From the NCBI RefSeq assembly GCF_000420805.1, contig NZ_ATVQ01000004.1, forward strand, positions 1 to 64,000: a stretch of DNA of 64,000 bases, written 5' to 3'. Positions 51,950 to 59,895 of this stretch are shown piece by piece. The translations under genes were made by a program, and so were the position numbers. The notes under the pieces were generated by a model. The model saw only the letters and a program-made list of their open reading frames with translations. It had not been told where the DNA came from and did not search any database. Source of the stretch: Yaniella halotolerans DSM 15476 (lineage in GTDB: Bacteria; Actinomycetota; Actinomycetes; Actinomycetales; Micrococcaceae). Each line of letters starts with the position of its first letter. Position 1 is the stretch's first letter.

Positions 51950-52381
51950 TTAGTCTTCGACGGTGATGCCCATGGAGCGGGCAGTTCCGGCAACGATCTT
52001 GGTTGCGGCGTCGATGTTATTGGCGTTGAGGTCACGCATCTTGGTTTCGGCAATTTCTGCTGCCTGAGCCGTGGTGATCGAGCCAACTTTGACGGTGTGT
52101 GGTGTACCAGAACCTTTAGCAATGCCAGCTGCTTTTTTGATCAGCTGTGATGCAGGTGGGGTTTTGGTGATGAAGGTAAATGAGCGGTCTTCGTAGACGG
52201 TAATTTCTACCGGAACGATGTTTCCGCGCATGGATTCAGTTTCGGCGTTGTAGGCCTTGACGAACTCCATCATGTTGACACCGTGCTGACCAAGTGCTGG
52301 GCCAACTGGTGGAGCAGGTGATGCTGCACCCGCTTCGATCTGGAGTTTGATCAGACCGGAGACCTTTTTCTTTGGGGCCAT
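51950..52381 (-). CDS. rplK: 50S ribosomal protein L11
   Basis: L11 binds the GTPase-associated centre and is needed for RelA activation and thiopeptide binding. The 143-residue sequence has [15 protein letters not shown]. I chose ATG 52381 behind AAAGGA; the frame extends 21 codons upstream without similarity. Confidence 0.98.
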   Translation of the reverse strand: MAPKKKVSGLIKLQIEAGAASPAPPVGPALGQHGVNMMEFVKAYNAETESMRGNIVPVEITVYEDRSFTFITKTPPASQLIKKAAGIAKGSGTPHTVKVGSITTAQAAEIAETKMRDLNANNIDAATKIVAGTARSMGITVED

Positions 52382-52514
52382 TTTGGGGTCCTTTTCTTCT
52401 TTGGATAACGCCAACCACAGGAGCGTGGGTGACGGGGCGATCACCGTGGCGCGGCGATCTGAACATTACAGGCCCAAACAAAGCCTTCGGACCTGCAATG
52501 AAGTCTTTATGCGA

Positions 52515-53432
52515 TTATTCTGCCTTGGACACTTCGTGGAAGCCAAGCGTCACTGGAGTTTCACGTTCGAAGATCGTCACAAGGACGACAAGCTGACGAG
52601 ACTCGACTTTGACCTCAGAAATCGTCGCTGGCAAGGATTCGAATGGGCCTTCCTTGACGATGACGGAGTCGCCAACCTGGTAATCCACCGATACCTGTGG
52701 TGCAGCTTCTTCAGCGGCTTCACCTTTGAGTGGTGCGCCAGCCTTCTCAGCTTCTTTCGCGGCTTCTTGCATGAGCGACGGTGCCAGCATATCGAAAACT
52801 TCTTGCTGCGTCAGTGGCACTGGATCATATGCGTTGCCGACAAAACCTGTAACACCTGGTGTGTGGCGTACCGCGGCCCAAGCGTCTTCAGTCATGTCCA
52901 TCCGAACCAGAACATAGCCTGGCACACGTACACGGTTGATAACCTTGCGTACTGTGTTTTTGATTTCGACGACTTCTTCCATCGGAACTTCGATTTCGTA
53001 GATGTCATCTTCGACCTCGAGTGTCTGACTACGAGTTTCAAGGTTCGCTTTGACACGACGCTCGTAACCCGAGTACGTGTGAACGACATACCAGTCGCCA
53101 GGGGCACGGCGTAGTCGAGTGCGCAATTCGTCTGCGACTTGCTCAGGATCTTTTACAGCAGGTTCCTGCGGAGCTTCGGTATCAGCAGATGCAGCTTCGA
53201 GATCTTCCTCGGCCGCGATTTCTTCTGCGACGTCAGCTGGGTCTTTGACGGCTACCTCGTCGGCTTCAGCATCAGCTTCATCGTCTACTTGCTCGTCGCT
53301 ATTTTCGACGTCAGCAGCGGCTTCAGCGGGTTCCTGCTTTTCCTGTGCGACGTCGTCGTTCGCCTCGTCAACCGAAGCGGCTACTTCTTCAGCCTCGGTT
53401 TCGAAATTTGGATCGAGTTCGTTCTCCGACAC
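52515..53432 (-). CDS. nusG: Transcription antitermination factor NusG with long acidic N-terminus
   Basis: NusG binds RNA polymerase and couples it to the ribosome through S10. The NGN domain starts near residue 129 ([10 protein letters not shown]) and the KOW domain lies near the C-terminus (Val-Gly-Asp-Ser-Val, Gly-Pro-Phe). The first 125 residues or so are highly acidic and contain two copies of Val-Lys-Asp-Pro-X2-Val-Ala-X-Glu. I chose GTG 53432 because AGGA lies six bases upstream; TTG 53459 is also open. Total 305 residues against about 180 in E. coli. Confidence 0.97.
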   Translation of the reverse strand: MSENELDPNFETEAEEVAASVDEANDDVAQEKQEPAEAAADVENSDEQVDDEADAEADEVAVKDPADVAEEIAAEEDLEAASADTEAPQEPAVKDPEQVADELRTRLRRAPGDWYVVHTYSGYERRVKANLETRSQTLEVEDDIYEIEVPMEEVVEIKNTVRKVINRVRVPGYVLVRMDMTEDAWAAVRHTPGVTGFVGNAYDPVPLTQQEVFDMLAPSLMQEAAKEAEKAGAPLKGEAAEEAAPQVSVDYQVGDSVIVKEGPFESLPATISEVKVESRQLVVLVTIFERETPVTLGFHEVSKAE

Positions 53433-53519
53433 TAGGTATCCTGCTTTCTCAACGGTCAATCACGGGTATTTACTGACATCTTCACTAACGGGAAGTCCCC
53501 CGCGATGCATGTGAAGTTT

Positions 53520-53762
53520 TTAGAGGCCGTCAGAACTACCGAACACCCAGGATGCACCCATACCGAACAGCCAGTCGAGCAGGCTCACCAGCGCAATAAT
53601 GATGACCACGAAGACCAGGACTGTGCCAGTCATTTTAACCAGTTCTTGCCGGGTCGGGGTAACGACCTTGCGCATCTCGTCGACGACTTGACGCAAGAAC
53701 ATCATGATGCGAGCAATGAACCCACGCTTTTCAGCGTTCTGGGATGCTGATGTATTGCTCAC
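53520..53762 (-). CDS. secE: Protein translocase subunit SecE
   Basis: SecE clamps SecY in the membrane. The 80-residue single-helix form has Asp-Glu-Met-Arg-Lys-Val-Val-Thr-Pro-Thr-Arg-Gln-Glu-Leu before one membrane helix, typical of Gram-positives. It starts with GTG 53762 behind GAGG and lies 59 bases after tRNA-Trp, 87 bases before nusG. Confidence 0.95.
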   Translation of the reverse strand: MSNTSASQNAEKRGFIARIMMFLRQVVDEMRKVVTPTRQELVKMTGTVLVFVVIIIALVSLLDWLFGMGASWVFGSSDGL

Positions 53763-53820
53763 TAATCCTCGCTACATACGGTTTGCTGATAGGTTCTTCG
53801 ATTCTTTCGAACCTCATGCG

Positions 53821-53893
53821 CAGGGCAGACAGGACTCGAACCTGCAACCTACGGTTTTGGAGACCGTTGCGCTACCAATTGCGCCACTGCCCT
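53821..53893 (-). tRNA. trnW: tRNA-Trp (anticodon CCA)
   Basis: The 73-base gene folds into a cloverleaf: acceptor AGGGCAG/CTGCCCT, anticodon loop CTCCAAA with anticodon CCA, T arm with GGTTCGAGTCC, discriminator G. The 3' CCA is not encoded. It sits before secE, as in most actinobacteria. Confidence 0.97.
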
Positions 53894-53942
53894 AGGTCGT
53901 GACCGCACACTAAATCCGGTGTGCGACCTACACCAGAGTCTT

Positions 53943-53971
53943 ATCATAGCTAATGCAAGCCGCCTCGACAA
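53943..53971 (-). promoter_or_regulatory. Candidate promoter for tRNA-Trp and secE-nusG
   Basis: On the minus strand TTGTCG (53966-53971) and TATGAT (53943-53948) are 17 bases apart, about 50 bases before the tRNA. Confidence 0.6.
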
Positions 53972-54117
53972 ATCCGGCGGATCCGTGAGGCCAGGACCTC
54001 AGGCAGCATACGTCAATAGACCGCAGGCCGCACAGGCTGATGCAGTATCATAACCCTCAGGAAAAAGCTTGCGAGCTGCACATCAGTCCGCCCCAACTCG
54101 AAAGGCTCAGGCCACCC

Positions 54118-55326
54118 ATGGTTGAACCCGCACGTCGCGTTTCTGCCCGTCTGCAATCCATTCCCGAATCAGCGACTCTCGCTATTACCGCGAAAGCAAA
54201 ACAGCTGCGGGCCGCAGGCGAGCCCGTGATTGGCTTCGGCGCTGGCGAACCTGACTTCCCAACGCCGGACTATATCGTCAAAGCGGCGCAAGAAGCCGTG
54301 GTCGACCCCGCGAATCACAGGTACACACCTGCCGCAGGCCTCCCTGAGCTGCGGCAGGCAATCGCCGATAAAACGCTGCGCGATTCTGGCGTATCCGTTG
54401 AAGCATCCCAGGTGATCGTCACCAACGGCGGAAAACAGGCCGTGTACAACACATTCGCTGCGCTAACTGATCCGGGCGACGAGATTCTCCTACCCGCCCC
54501 CTACTGGACGACCTACCCCGAAGCCATCAAGTTGGCTGGCGGCACTGCCGTGGATGTCTTTGCAGGTGCAGAGTCAGACTACAAGGTCACCGTAGAGCAA
54601 CTTGAGGCGGCCCGGACTGAAAGCACCAAGGCTTTGGTCTTTGTCTCCCCCTCTAACCCTACCGGCGCGGTCTACACGCCGGAAGAAACTGCGGCCATTG
54701 GTCAATGGGCCCTGGAACACGGCATCTGGGTCATCACCGATGAAATTTATGAACACCTGGTCTACGACGAGGCGGTCTTTACCTCGATCCTTAAAGCCGT
54801 GCCGGAACTCGCCAACCAGACGGTTATCCTCAACGGCGTAGCCAAAACCTATGCTATGACCGGTTGGCGCGTCGGCTGGATGATCGCCCCTGCGGATATC
54901 ATTCAGGCCGCCTCAACACTGCAGTCACACGCCACTTCAAACGTAAACAACGTTGCTCAGAAAGCTGCTCTAGCAGCCGTGTCTGGCCCGTTGGATGCAG
55001 TCAACGACATGCTCAAAGCCTTCGACGAACGTCGTAAAACCATGGTCAAGATGCTCAACGAGATTGACGGCTTCCATTGCCCAACGCCAAAGGGTGCGTT
55101 CTACGCCTACGTAGACGTGACTCGAGCTATCGGCAAGGAAATTGCTGGACAACGTGTTGACACTTCGACTGAGCTAGCACAAGTCATTCTCGAGAAAGCC
55201 CAGGTGGCGGTCGTGCCGGGCGAAGCCTTCGGAAAGACCGGCTACTTGCGACTCTCATATGCGCTGGGTCTCGATGAACTCATCGAGGGCGTGGAGCGCA
55301 TCCAGAATCTCCTCAATAACGATTAA
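54118..55326 (+). CDS. Pyridoxal-phosphate aspartate aminotransferase (class I)
   Basis: The 402-residue protein is a fold-type I aminotransferase of the prokaryotic aspartate/prephenate branch. It has [10 protein letters not shown] near residue 43, Ser-Pro-Ser-Asn-Pro-Thr-Gly, the Asp-Glu-Ile-Tyr cofactor contact, the Schiff-base Lys in Gly-Val-Ala-Lys-Thr-Tyr-Ala, and Arg in Leu-Arg-Leu-Ser-Tyr-Ala. I chose ATG 54118 by family N-termini; the frame opens 26 codons upstream. Aspartate made here could feed panD and the bridge ligase, an inference only. Confidence 0.9.
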   Translation: MVEPARRVSARLQSIPESATLAITAKAKQLRAAGEPVIGFGAGEPDFPTPDYIVKAAQEAVVDPANHRYTPAAGLPELRQAIADKTLRDSGVSVEASQVIVTNGGKQAVYNTFAALTDPGDEILLPAPYWTTYPEAIKLAGGTAVDVFAGAESDYKVTVEQLEAARTESTKALVFVSPSNPTGAVYTPEETAAIGQWALEHGIWVITDEIYEHLVYDEAVFTSILKAVPELANQTVILNGVAKTYAMTGWRVGWMIAPADIIQAASTLQSHATSNVNNVAQKAALAAVSGPLDAVNDMLKAFDERRKTMVKMLNEIDGFHCPTPKGAFYAYVDVTRAIGKEIAGQRVDTSTELAQVILEKAQVAVVPGEAFGKTGYLRLSYALGLDELIEGVERIQNLLNND

Positions 55327-55351
55327 ACGCAGCGCAAAACCTTTACTTTCA

Positions 55352-55394
55352 ACGTAAATACGCCATAGACTTCGAGTTTATGGCGTATTTACGT
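55352..55394. promoter_or_regulatory. 16-bp perfect inverted repeat over the start of the molbindin regulator
   Basis: ACGTAAATACGCCATA (55352-55367) and TATGGCGTATTTACGT (55379-55394) are exact complements with an 11-base spacer. The second arm contains the ATG (55380) of the regulator gene, and TAGACT (55366-55371), a TANNNT -10 eight bases before that ATG, lies at the inner edge. Candidate autoregulatory operator for a molybdate-responsive regulator; could also act as an RNA hairpin after the aminotransferase gene. Confidence 0.6.
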
Positions 55395-55787
55395 ATTTCT
55401 GAGGCTGCCGATTATCTCGGTGTCTCACAGGATTCCGTTCGCCGCTGGATTGCCAACGAAAAACTGTCAGCCCACCGCGATGCCAGTGGCCGACAGGTAG
55501 TCTCGGGAGCCGAAGTGGCAAACTTGATTCGTGCAGCAGCAAAAGGACACCACAATGTTCCCGGGGAACTGACCTCCTCAGCCAGGAACAAACTCACCGG
55601 CCTCGTCACCAGAATAGCGTCAGACAAAATCATGTCCCAAGTCGAGCTGCAATGCGGACCGTTCCGGGTCGTGTCACTCCTCTCCACTGAAGCCGTGCAG
55701 GAGTTGGGCTTAGAGGTCGGGTCCCCCGCCGTTGCAACGGTCAAGGCCACCAACGTGGTGGTTGAAACGACAGGGCTTGCAACATGA
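55380..55787 (+). CDS. HTH-molbindin (TOBE/Mop) regulator of molybdate uptake
   Basis: The 135-residue protein combines an excisionase/MerR-like helix-turn-helix (residues 1-55: Glu-Ala-Ala-Asp-Tyr-Leu-Gly-Val-Ser, Val-Arg-Arg-Trp-Ile) with a single Mop/TOBE domain (from about 65: Ser-Ala-Arg-Asn-Lys-Leu-Thr-Gly, Ala-Thr-Val-Lys-Ala-Thr-Asn-Val-Val-Val). It would sense molybdate like ModE but has a different DNA-binding domain. It starts at ATG 55380 inside an inverted repeat, without a Shine-Dalgarno, and overlaps modA by four bases. Confidence 0.85.
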   Translation: MAYLRISEAADYLGVSQDSVRRWIANEKLSAHRDASGRQVVSGAEVANLIRAAAKGHHNVPGELTSSARNKLTGLVTRIASDKIMSQVELQCGPFRVVSLLSTEAVQELGLEVGSPAVATVKATNVVVETTGLAT

Positions 55788-56575
55788 GACACCGCTTTGC
55801 CACTCTGCTGACTGTGACCGCACTGGTTCTCACCGGTTGCAGTGGTGCAACGGGTGGCGGAAACGCAGATTCTGCAAGAGACCGTTCGTTGACTGTCTTT
55901 GCTGCCGCGTCGCTGCAACAGGCATTTGATGATATGTCTGAAGGCTTCACCGCTGAGCACCCCCGCATCAGCATCGAATTCAATTACGCCGGTTCTTCCA
56001 CACTGCTGCAGAACCTAGAGTCCGGCGCACCCGCAGATATCTTGGCTACCGCCGATGAAGCCACCATGGAGATGGCCCAGCAGGCAGGGCTCATCGATCG
56101 CCCAACGCGAGAACTGTTTGCAGCCAATACACTGGTGGGCATTGTGCCGGACGATAACCCTGCGAATATCGCCACACTCGAAGACGCCAATGCCAACGGT
56201 GTGAATCTGGTTGTGTGCGCATCCCAGGTCCCCTGCGGAGCATTAGCGCAGTCAGTCGCAGATGCCACGGGAACGACGCTGAACCCCGTATCCGAAGAAC
56301 AGCAAGTCTCAGACGTCCTCGGAAAAGTTCGCTCAGGCCAAGCCGACGCAGGACTCGTCTACGCGACCGATGCCGCACTAGCTTCCGACGAAGTCAGCAC
56401 CTTCGAGCTCGAGGGCGCCCAAGATCAGCCGAATAACTACCCCATCGCCCAAACGGCAAACTCCTCAGATCGCGAAGCGGCTGCAGCATTCATCGAATAC
56501 GTTCAATCCGATGCGGGCCAAGCCGTCCTACAAGACCTTGGCTTCGCCGCCCCTCAGGATCCGGACGACTCGTGA
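55784..56575 (+). CDS. modA: Molybdate-binding lipoprotein ModA
   Basis: The 263-residue protein has a signal peptide with lipobox Leu-Thr-Gly-Cys (Cys about 18) and the ModA fold: Phe-Ala-Ala-Ala-Ser-Leu near residue 38, Tyr-Ala-Gly-Ser-Ser, and Ala-Gly-Leu-Val-Tyr. The Ser residues that hold the oxyanion are in place. It is translationally coupled to the regulator before it (ATGA) and to modB after it (GTGA). Confidence 0.93.
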   Translation: MRHRFATLLTVTALVLTGCSGATGGGNADSARDRSLTVFAAASLQQAFDDMSEGFTAEHPRISIEFNYAGSSTLLQNLESGAPADILATADEATMEMAQQAGLIDRPTRELFAANTLVGIVPDDNPANIATLEDANANGVNLVVCASQVPCGALAQSVADATGTTLNPVSEEQQVSDVLGKVRSGQADAGLVYATDAALASDEVSTFELEGAQDQPNNYPIAQTANSSDREAAAAFIEYVQSDAGQAVLQDLGFAAPQDPDDS

Positions 56576-57411
56576 CGACGAGGGAAGATAGAACTCGCTC
56601 CCGGCGCCGTCGCGAACTGGCCGTCGGTGTTCCCGGAGTTGCGGTGGCACTGGCCCTGCTGGCAGCAACGTTCTTTGTGCTGCCGTTTATTGCACTTCTC
56701 GTTGACATCACCTGGTCTGACCTCCCGGATCTTCTCACCAGCCCGTCTGCTCTGGATGCCTTGGCGTTGTCGCTTCGCACAGCGATCCCGGCAACCCTGA
56801 TATGCATCGTCCTGGGGGTCCCCCTGGCCCTTGTGCTTGCACGCACTAACTTTCCTGGCCGCACCCTGACAAGGTCCATTGTGTTGGTTCCGCTGGTCAT
56901 TCCACCCGTGGTAGCGGGCATCATCCTGACGGAGGCTTTTGGTCGAAGTGGGCTGCTGGGTGAGCAATTATCTGCATTCGGGATAGATATCGCGTTTACG
57001 ACTGCAGCCGTGGTCATGGCTCAAACTTTCGTTTCCCTACCATTCATGGTCACCAGTTTGGAATCCCATCTCGGTTCTTCGGGCCAACATTTTGAACGTA
57101 TGGCTCAGTCCCTTGGCGCATCGAAGTGGCGAACGTTTGTCACCATCACACTGCCATTGCTTCGTCCCGGTCTGATCTCTGGCACGGTACTCACGTTTGC
57201 CCGCGCACTCGGTGAATTCGGGGCGACCATTACCTTCGCCGGGTCTCTGCAGGGCACGACCCGGACTATGCCCTTGGAAATATACCTTGCCCGAGAAACA
57301 GATCCTGACGCCGCAGTTGCCTTATCTTTGGTCCTCATCCTGGTGGCCATTGCTGTCATCGCTGTCGCGTACTTCCGCCCAACCAAGAACACTGACTCAG
57401 TAGCGTCATGA
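56572..57411 (+). CDS. modB: Molybdate ABC transporter permease ModB
   Basis: The 279-residue protein has six predicted membrane helices and the conserved Arg-Ala-Leu-Gly-Glu-Phe-Gly-Ala-Thr motif. A basic N-terminus (Arg-Glu-Asp-Arg-Thr-Arg-Ser-Arg-Arg-Arg) is cytoplasmic. GTG 56572 overlaps the modA stop; its own end overlaps modC. Confidence 0.93.
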   Translation: MTTREDRTRSRRRRELAVGVPGVAVALALLAATFFVLPFIALLVDITWSDLPDLLTSPSALDALALSLRTAIPATLICIVLGVPLALVLARTNFPGRTLTRSIVLVPLVIPPVVAGIILTEAFGRSGLLGEQLSAFGIDIAFTTAAVVMAQTFVSLPFMVTSLESHLGSSGQHFERMAQSLGASKWRTFVTITLPLLRPGLISGTVLTFARALGEFGATITFAGSLQGTTRTMPLEIYLARETDPDAAVALSLVLILVAIAVIAVAYFRPTKNTDSVAS

Positions 57412-58067
57412 CATTCTCGTCGTCCAACACCAACCTCAACGTTCAGGTAACCATTCGCGAGCGCAACGTTGATTTGGCATTCAGCGTTCCGACCGGGCAA
57501 ACGCTGGCCCTTGTGGGTCCCAACGGCGCAGGAAAAACTACAACTCTTCTGGCATTGGCCGGCTGGCTGATGCCAGATACCGGTTACGCCCACCTGGCAA
57601 ACACCGTTCTCTTTGACTGCCCTGATCCACTGGCAAAACCAAAAAGCTGGCTGCCGGCCAGGCACCGCAGAATTGGCTACCTCTCGCAAGATCATCACCT
57701 ATTCCCCCACATGTCTGTCCTCGACAACATCATGTATGGCATGGATCGAGCAGGGATCACCGGCCGCACCGCGCGAAAAGCCCAGGCAGAAGAGTGGTTA
57801 GCACGGGTCGACCTTTCGGGATATGGTCAACGAAAACCAACCCAACTTTCCGGTGGCCAAGCTCAACGAGTGGCGATTGCCCGAGTGCTGGCTTCCGGCC
57901 CACGGCTCGTTTTACTGGATGAACCCTTAGCAGCGCTTGATGTCGAAGCAGCCCCAGCCATTCGACAGCTACTGACCAAAGTGTTGCAAGACCATACGGT
58001 GGTACTTGTGACCCATCAACACGAAGACGTCGAAGCCCTGGCTGATCACGTCCATCGGATCCAGTAA
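57408..58067 (+). CDS. modC: Molybdate ABC transporter ATPase ModC lacking a TOBE domain
   Basis: The 219-residue protein has Walker A Gly-Pro-Asn-Gly-Ala-Gly-Lys-Thr-Thr, signature Leu-Ser-Gly-Gly-Gln-Ala-Gln-Arg and Walker B Leu-Leu-Asp-Glu-Pro. It stops soon after the H-loop, so the C-terminal TOBE (molybdate regulatory) domain found in E. coli ModC is absent. The separate HTH-molbindin at the head of the operon may take over molybdate sensing. Confidence 0.9.
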   Translation: MTFSSSNTNLNVQVTIRERNVDLAFSVPTGQTLALVGPNGAGKTTTLLALAGWLMPDTGYAHLANTVLFDCPDPLAKPKSWLPARHRRIGYLSQDHHLFPHMSVLDNIMYGMDRAGITGRTARKAQAEEWLARVDLSGYGQRKPTQLSGGQAQRVAIARVLASGPRLVLLDEPLAALDVEAAPAIRQLLTKVLQDHTVVLVTHQHEDVEALADHVHRIQ

Positions 58068-58137
58068 CCGGCCTGCATCTTCAGATTGCGTCCCAGAGTT
58101 CTCGCTGTGGGAATAATGCTGGGTTCTGCGACATTAA

Positions 58138-58169
58138 TATAATCACGGTAGCCTTATACTTTGGCTACC
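58138..58169 (+). promoter_or_regulatory. panD promoter region with inverted repeat
   Basis: A consensus TATAAT lies at 58138-58143. GGTAGCC (58147-58153) and GGCTACC (58163-58169) form a perfect 7-bp inverted repeat with a 9-base spacer, spanning the expected start of transcription. It may be an operator; a partner regulator is not evident. Confidence 0.45.
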
Positions 58170-58212
58170 CAACCGGCGACCTATTTTTCTATCACGCTGA
58201 GAGGCAGAATCT

Positions 58213-58677
58213 ATGTTGCGCACCATGTTCCACGGCAAAATTCACCGTGCCACAGTAACCGAAGCCGATCTACACTACGTCGGTTCTGTCACTGTGGATC
58301 AAGACCTCTTGGATGCCGCCGGCATCCTGCCAGGTGAATTGGTGTCGATCGTGGACATTACCAACGGAGCTCGCCTCGAAACCTACACCATCGCTGGTGA
58401 ACGAAACTCTGGCGTTCTGGGAATCAATGGTGCAGCTGCGCACTTGATCAATCCGGGCGATCTCGTCATCCTCATCGCCTATGCCCAAATGAACGACGCC
58501 GAAGCCGCAAGCTATGAGCCCAAAGTTGTGCATGTTGACAGCAACAACCGCATCATGAGTTTGGGACACGATCCGGCCGAGGCTATTGCTGAAGGAATGC
58601 AACGCCCACCGCATGCTCGCTCACTTCGTGATAGTCAAGCCGAACTCGTGGACCAGTTCACAACTTCGCACCGATAG
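58213..58677 (+). CDS. panD: Aspartate 1-decarboxylase
   Basis: PanD makes beta-alanine for pantothenate and CoA and matures by self-cleavage at Gly-Ser to form a pyruvoyl group. The 154-residue protein begins [13 protein letters not shown] and has Tyr-Val-Gly-Ser-Val-Thr near residue 22, Asn-Gly-Ala-Ala-Ala-His and Tyr-Ala-Gln-Met. It carries a C-terminal extension of about 25 residues. No panB or panC is visible nearby. Confidence 0.96.
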   Translation: MLRTMFHGKIHRATVTEADLHYVGSVTVDQDLLDAAGILPGELVSIVDITNGARLETYTIAGERNSGVLGINGAAAHLINPGDLVILIAYAQMNDAEAASYEPKVVHVDSNNRIMSLGHDPAEAIAEGMQRPPHARSLRDSQAELVDQFTTSHR

Positions 58678-58743
58678 AACTATTTCAGCGCCCTTTGGTG
58701 CCGATAAAGTTTTCATAACACCATCACAATAGTCCTCGAACTG

Positions 58744-58773
58744 TTGAGCTAGTCACACTCATCCCGTTATGGT
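58744..58773 (+). promoter_or_regulatory. Candidate ehu operon promoter
   Basis: TTGAGC (58744-58749) and TATGGT (58768-58773) are 18 bases apart. Transcription would run through a leader of about 120 bases with the inverted repeat at 58823-58880. Confidence 0.45.
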
Positions 58774-58822
58774 GGTCAACATCCTGATGAGCAGGTGTTC
58801 TTAATCACTCAACCGAGGAATA

Positions 58823-58880
58823 ATGCACCACAATCATCCGCGTGGCTGCTCTGACACAGGATCGTGGTTGGTCGGTGCAT
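58823..58880 (+). ncRNA. Structured leader candidate before ehuB
   Basis: ATGCACC (58823-58829) pairs with GGTGCAT (58874-58880) as a 7-bp closing stem. Inside, ATCC (58835-58838) pairs with GGAT (58859-58862), extended imperfectly outward by CCACAATC against GATCGTGG. The element lies 20 bases before the ehuB start and could hide the ribosome binding site. No known riboswitch class was recognised. Confidence 0.35.
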
Positions 58881-58900
58881 CATAAGGATGGTTATCTTTT

Positions 58901-59800
58901 ATGCTTCGAAGCACATCGAGAATAAGTAAGGTCGCTGCACTGTCAGCTACAGCTCTGCTGGCCCTCACCGCTTGCGGTGGCGACGACAATGGCGAAGGCG
59001 CCGATAACGGGGAATCCGGTGATGTGATCACCGTGGGCATCGCTGGCGAGGTTCCCTACTCCTATCTTAACGACGACGGCGACCCAGAAGGTGCCACTGT
59101 GGCACTGGCCGAACGGATTTTCGGCGACATGGGTTACGAAGTCGAAGCAGAATTAGTCGACTGGGACAACTTGATTCCTGGTCTGAACGCAGAACGTTTT
59201 GATGTCATCTCTGCGGGGATGTCCATCACCCCAGAGCGCTGTGAAGAAGCCGCCTTTGCAGAACCAGAAATCATGTACACCACCGCGCTCTTGGTGGAAG
59301 AAGGCAACCCCCATGATGTCCAGGACCTCGACGATGTCCTGGAAGCCCAAGAAAATGGTGAGGACATCACGCTCGCAACACTCACGGCCGGCATCGAAGC
59401 AGGCTACTCCACCGACATGGGCCTGGACTACGACGGTGTAGGCAGTGCTGATGAAGGCATCGAAATGGTCCAAGGTGGCCGGGCCGATGTCTTCGCGCTC
59501 ACCGCTATCTCACTGACCGAGATGGCCGGCGATGCAGACGGCGTTGAAGTCACTGACCCATTCGTTCAAGAGATCGACGGCGTAAAACAATATGGCGCCG
59601 GCTCCACCGTGTTCCGTCAGGATGACACCGAGACGCTTGATGAATACAACGAGCACCTCGCGCAGTTGAAGTCTGATGACGAGCTAGGCGAAATCATCGG
59701 TGAGTTTGGATTCACCGATGCCGAGGTCCCACCGGAGGATATGACCGCCGAAGCACTCTGCGCCGGCGACCTCGAATCCCTCCAGGATATCGAGGAATAA
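58901..59800 (+). CDS. ehuB: Ectoine/hydroxyectoine-type amino-acid ABC binding lipoprotein (EhuB-like)
   Basis: The 299-residue protein has a lipoprotein signal (Leu-Thr-Ala-Cys, Cys about 27), an acidic linker and a SBP_bac_3 fold with Gly-Ile-Ala-Gly-Glu-Val-Pro-Tyr-Ser-Tyr and Glu-Arg-Cys-Glu-Glu-Ala-Ala-Phe. These segments fit EhuB, the ectoine-binding protein. The sequence is unusually acidic, which suits a salt-tolerant cell. ATG 58901 follows AAGGATGG. Other polar amino acids remain possible as ligand. Confidence 0.8.
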   Translation: MLRSTSRISKVAALSATALLALTACGGDDNGEGADNGESGDVITVGIAGEVPYSYLNDDGDPEGATVALAERIFGDMGYEVEAELVDWDNLIPGLNAERFDVISAGMSITPERCEEAAFAEPEIMYTTALLVEEGNPHDVQDLDDVLEAQENGEDITLATLTAGIEAGYSTDMGLDYDGVGSADEGIEMVQGGRADVFALTAISLTEMAGDADGVEVTDPFVQEIDGVKQYGAGSTVFRQDDTETLDEYNEHLAQLKSDDELGEIIGEFGFTDAEVPPEDMTAEALCAGDLESLQDIEE

Positions 59801-59823
59801 TCGCATCCTTCCCATTTCCCTGA

Positions 59824-59861
59824 CGGCTCCGTCCGGCCAATCAACCGGCCGGGCGGAGCCG
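59824..59861 (+). terminator. Hairpin between ehuB and ehuC, partial terminator
   Basis: CGGCTCCGtCCGGCC (59824-59838) pairs with GGCCGGgCGGAGCCG (59847-59861), 14 of 15, and CTCTTTTC follows. Such a hairpin after a binding-protein gene usually raises its expression over the permease genes. Confidence 0.65.
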
Positions 59862-59895
59862 CTCTTTTCATAGCAAAAGGAATTGGAGACCTCTC

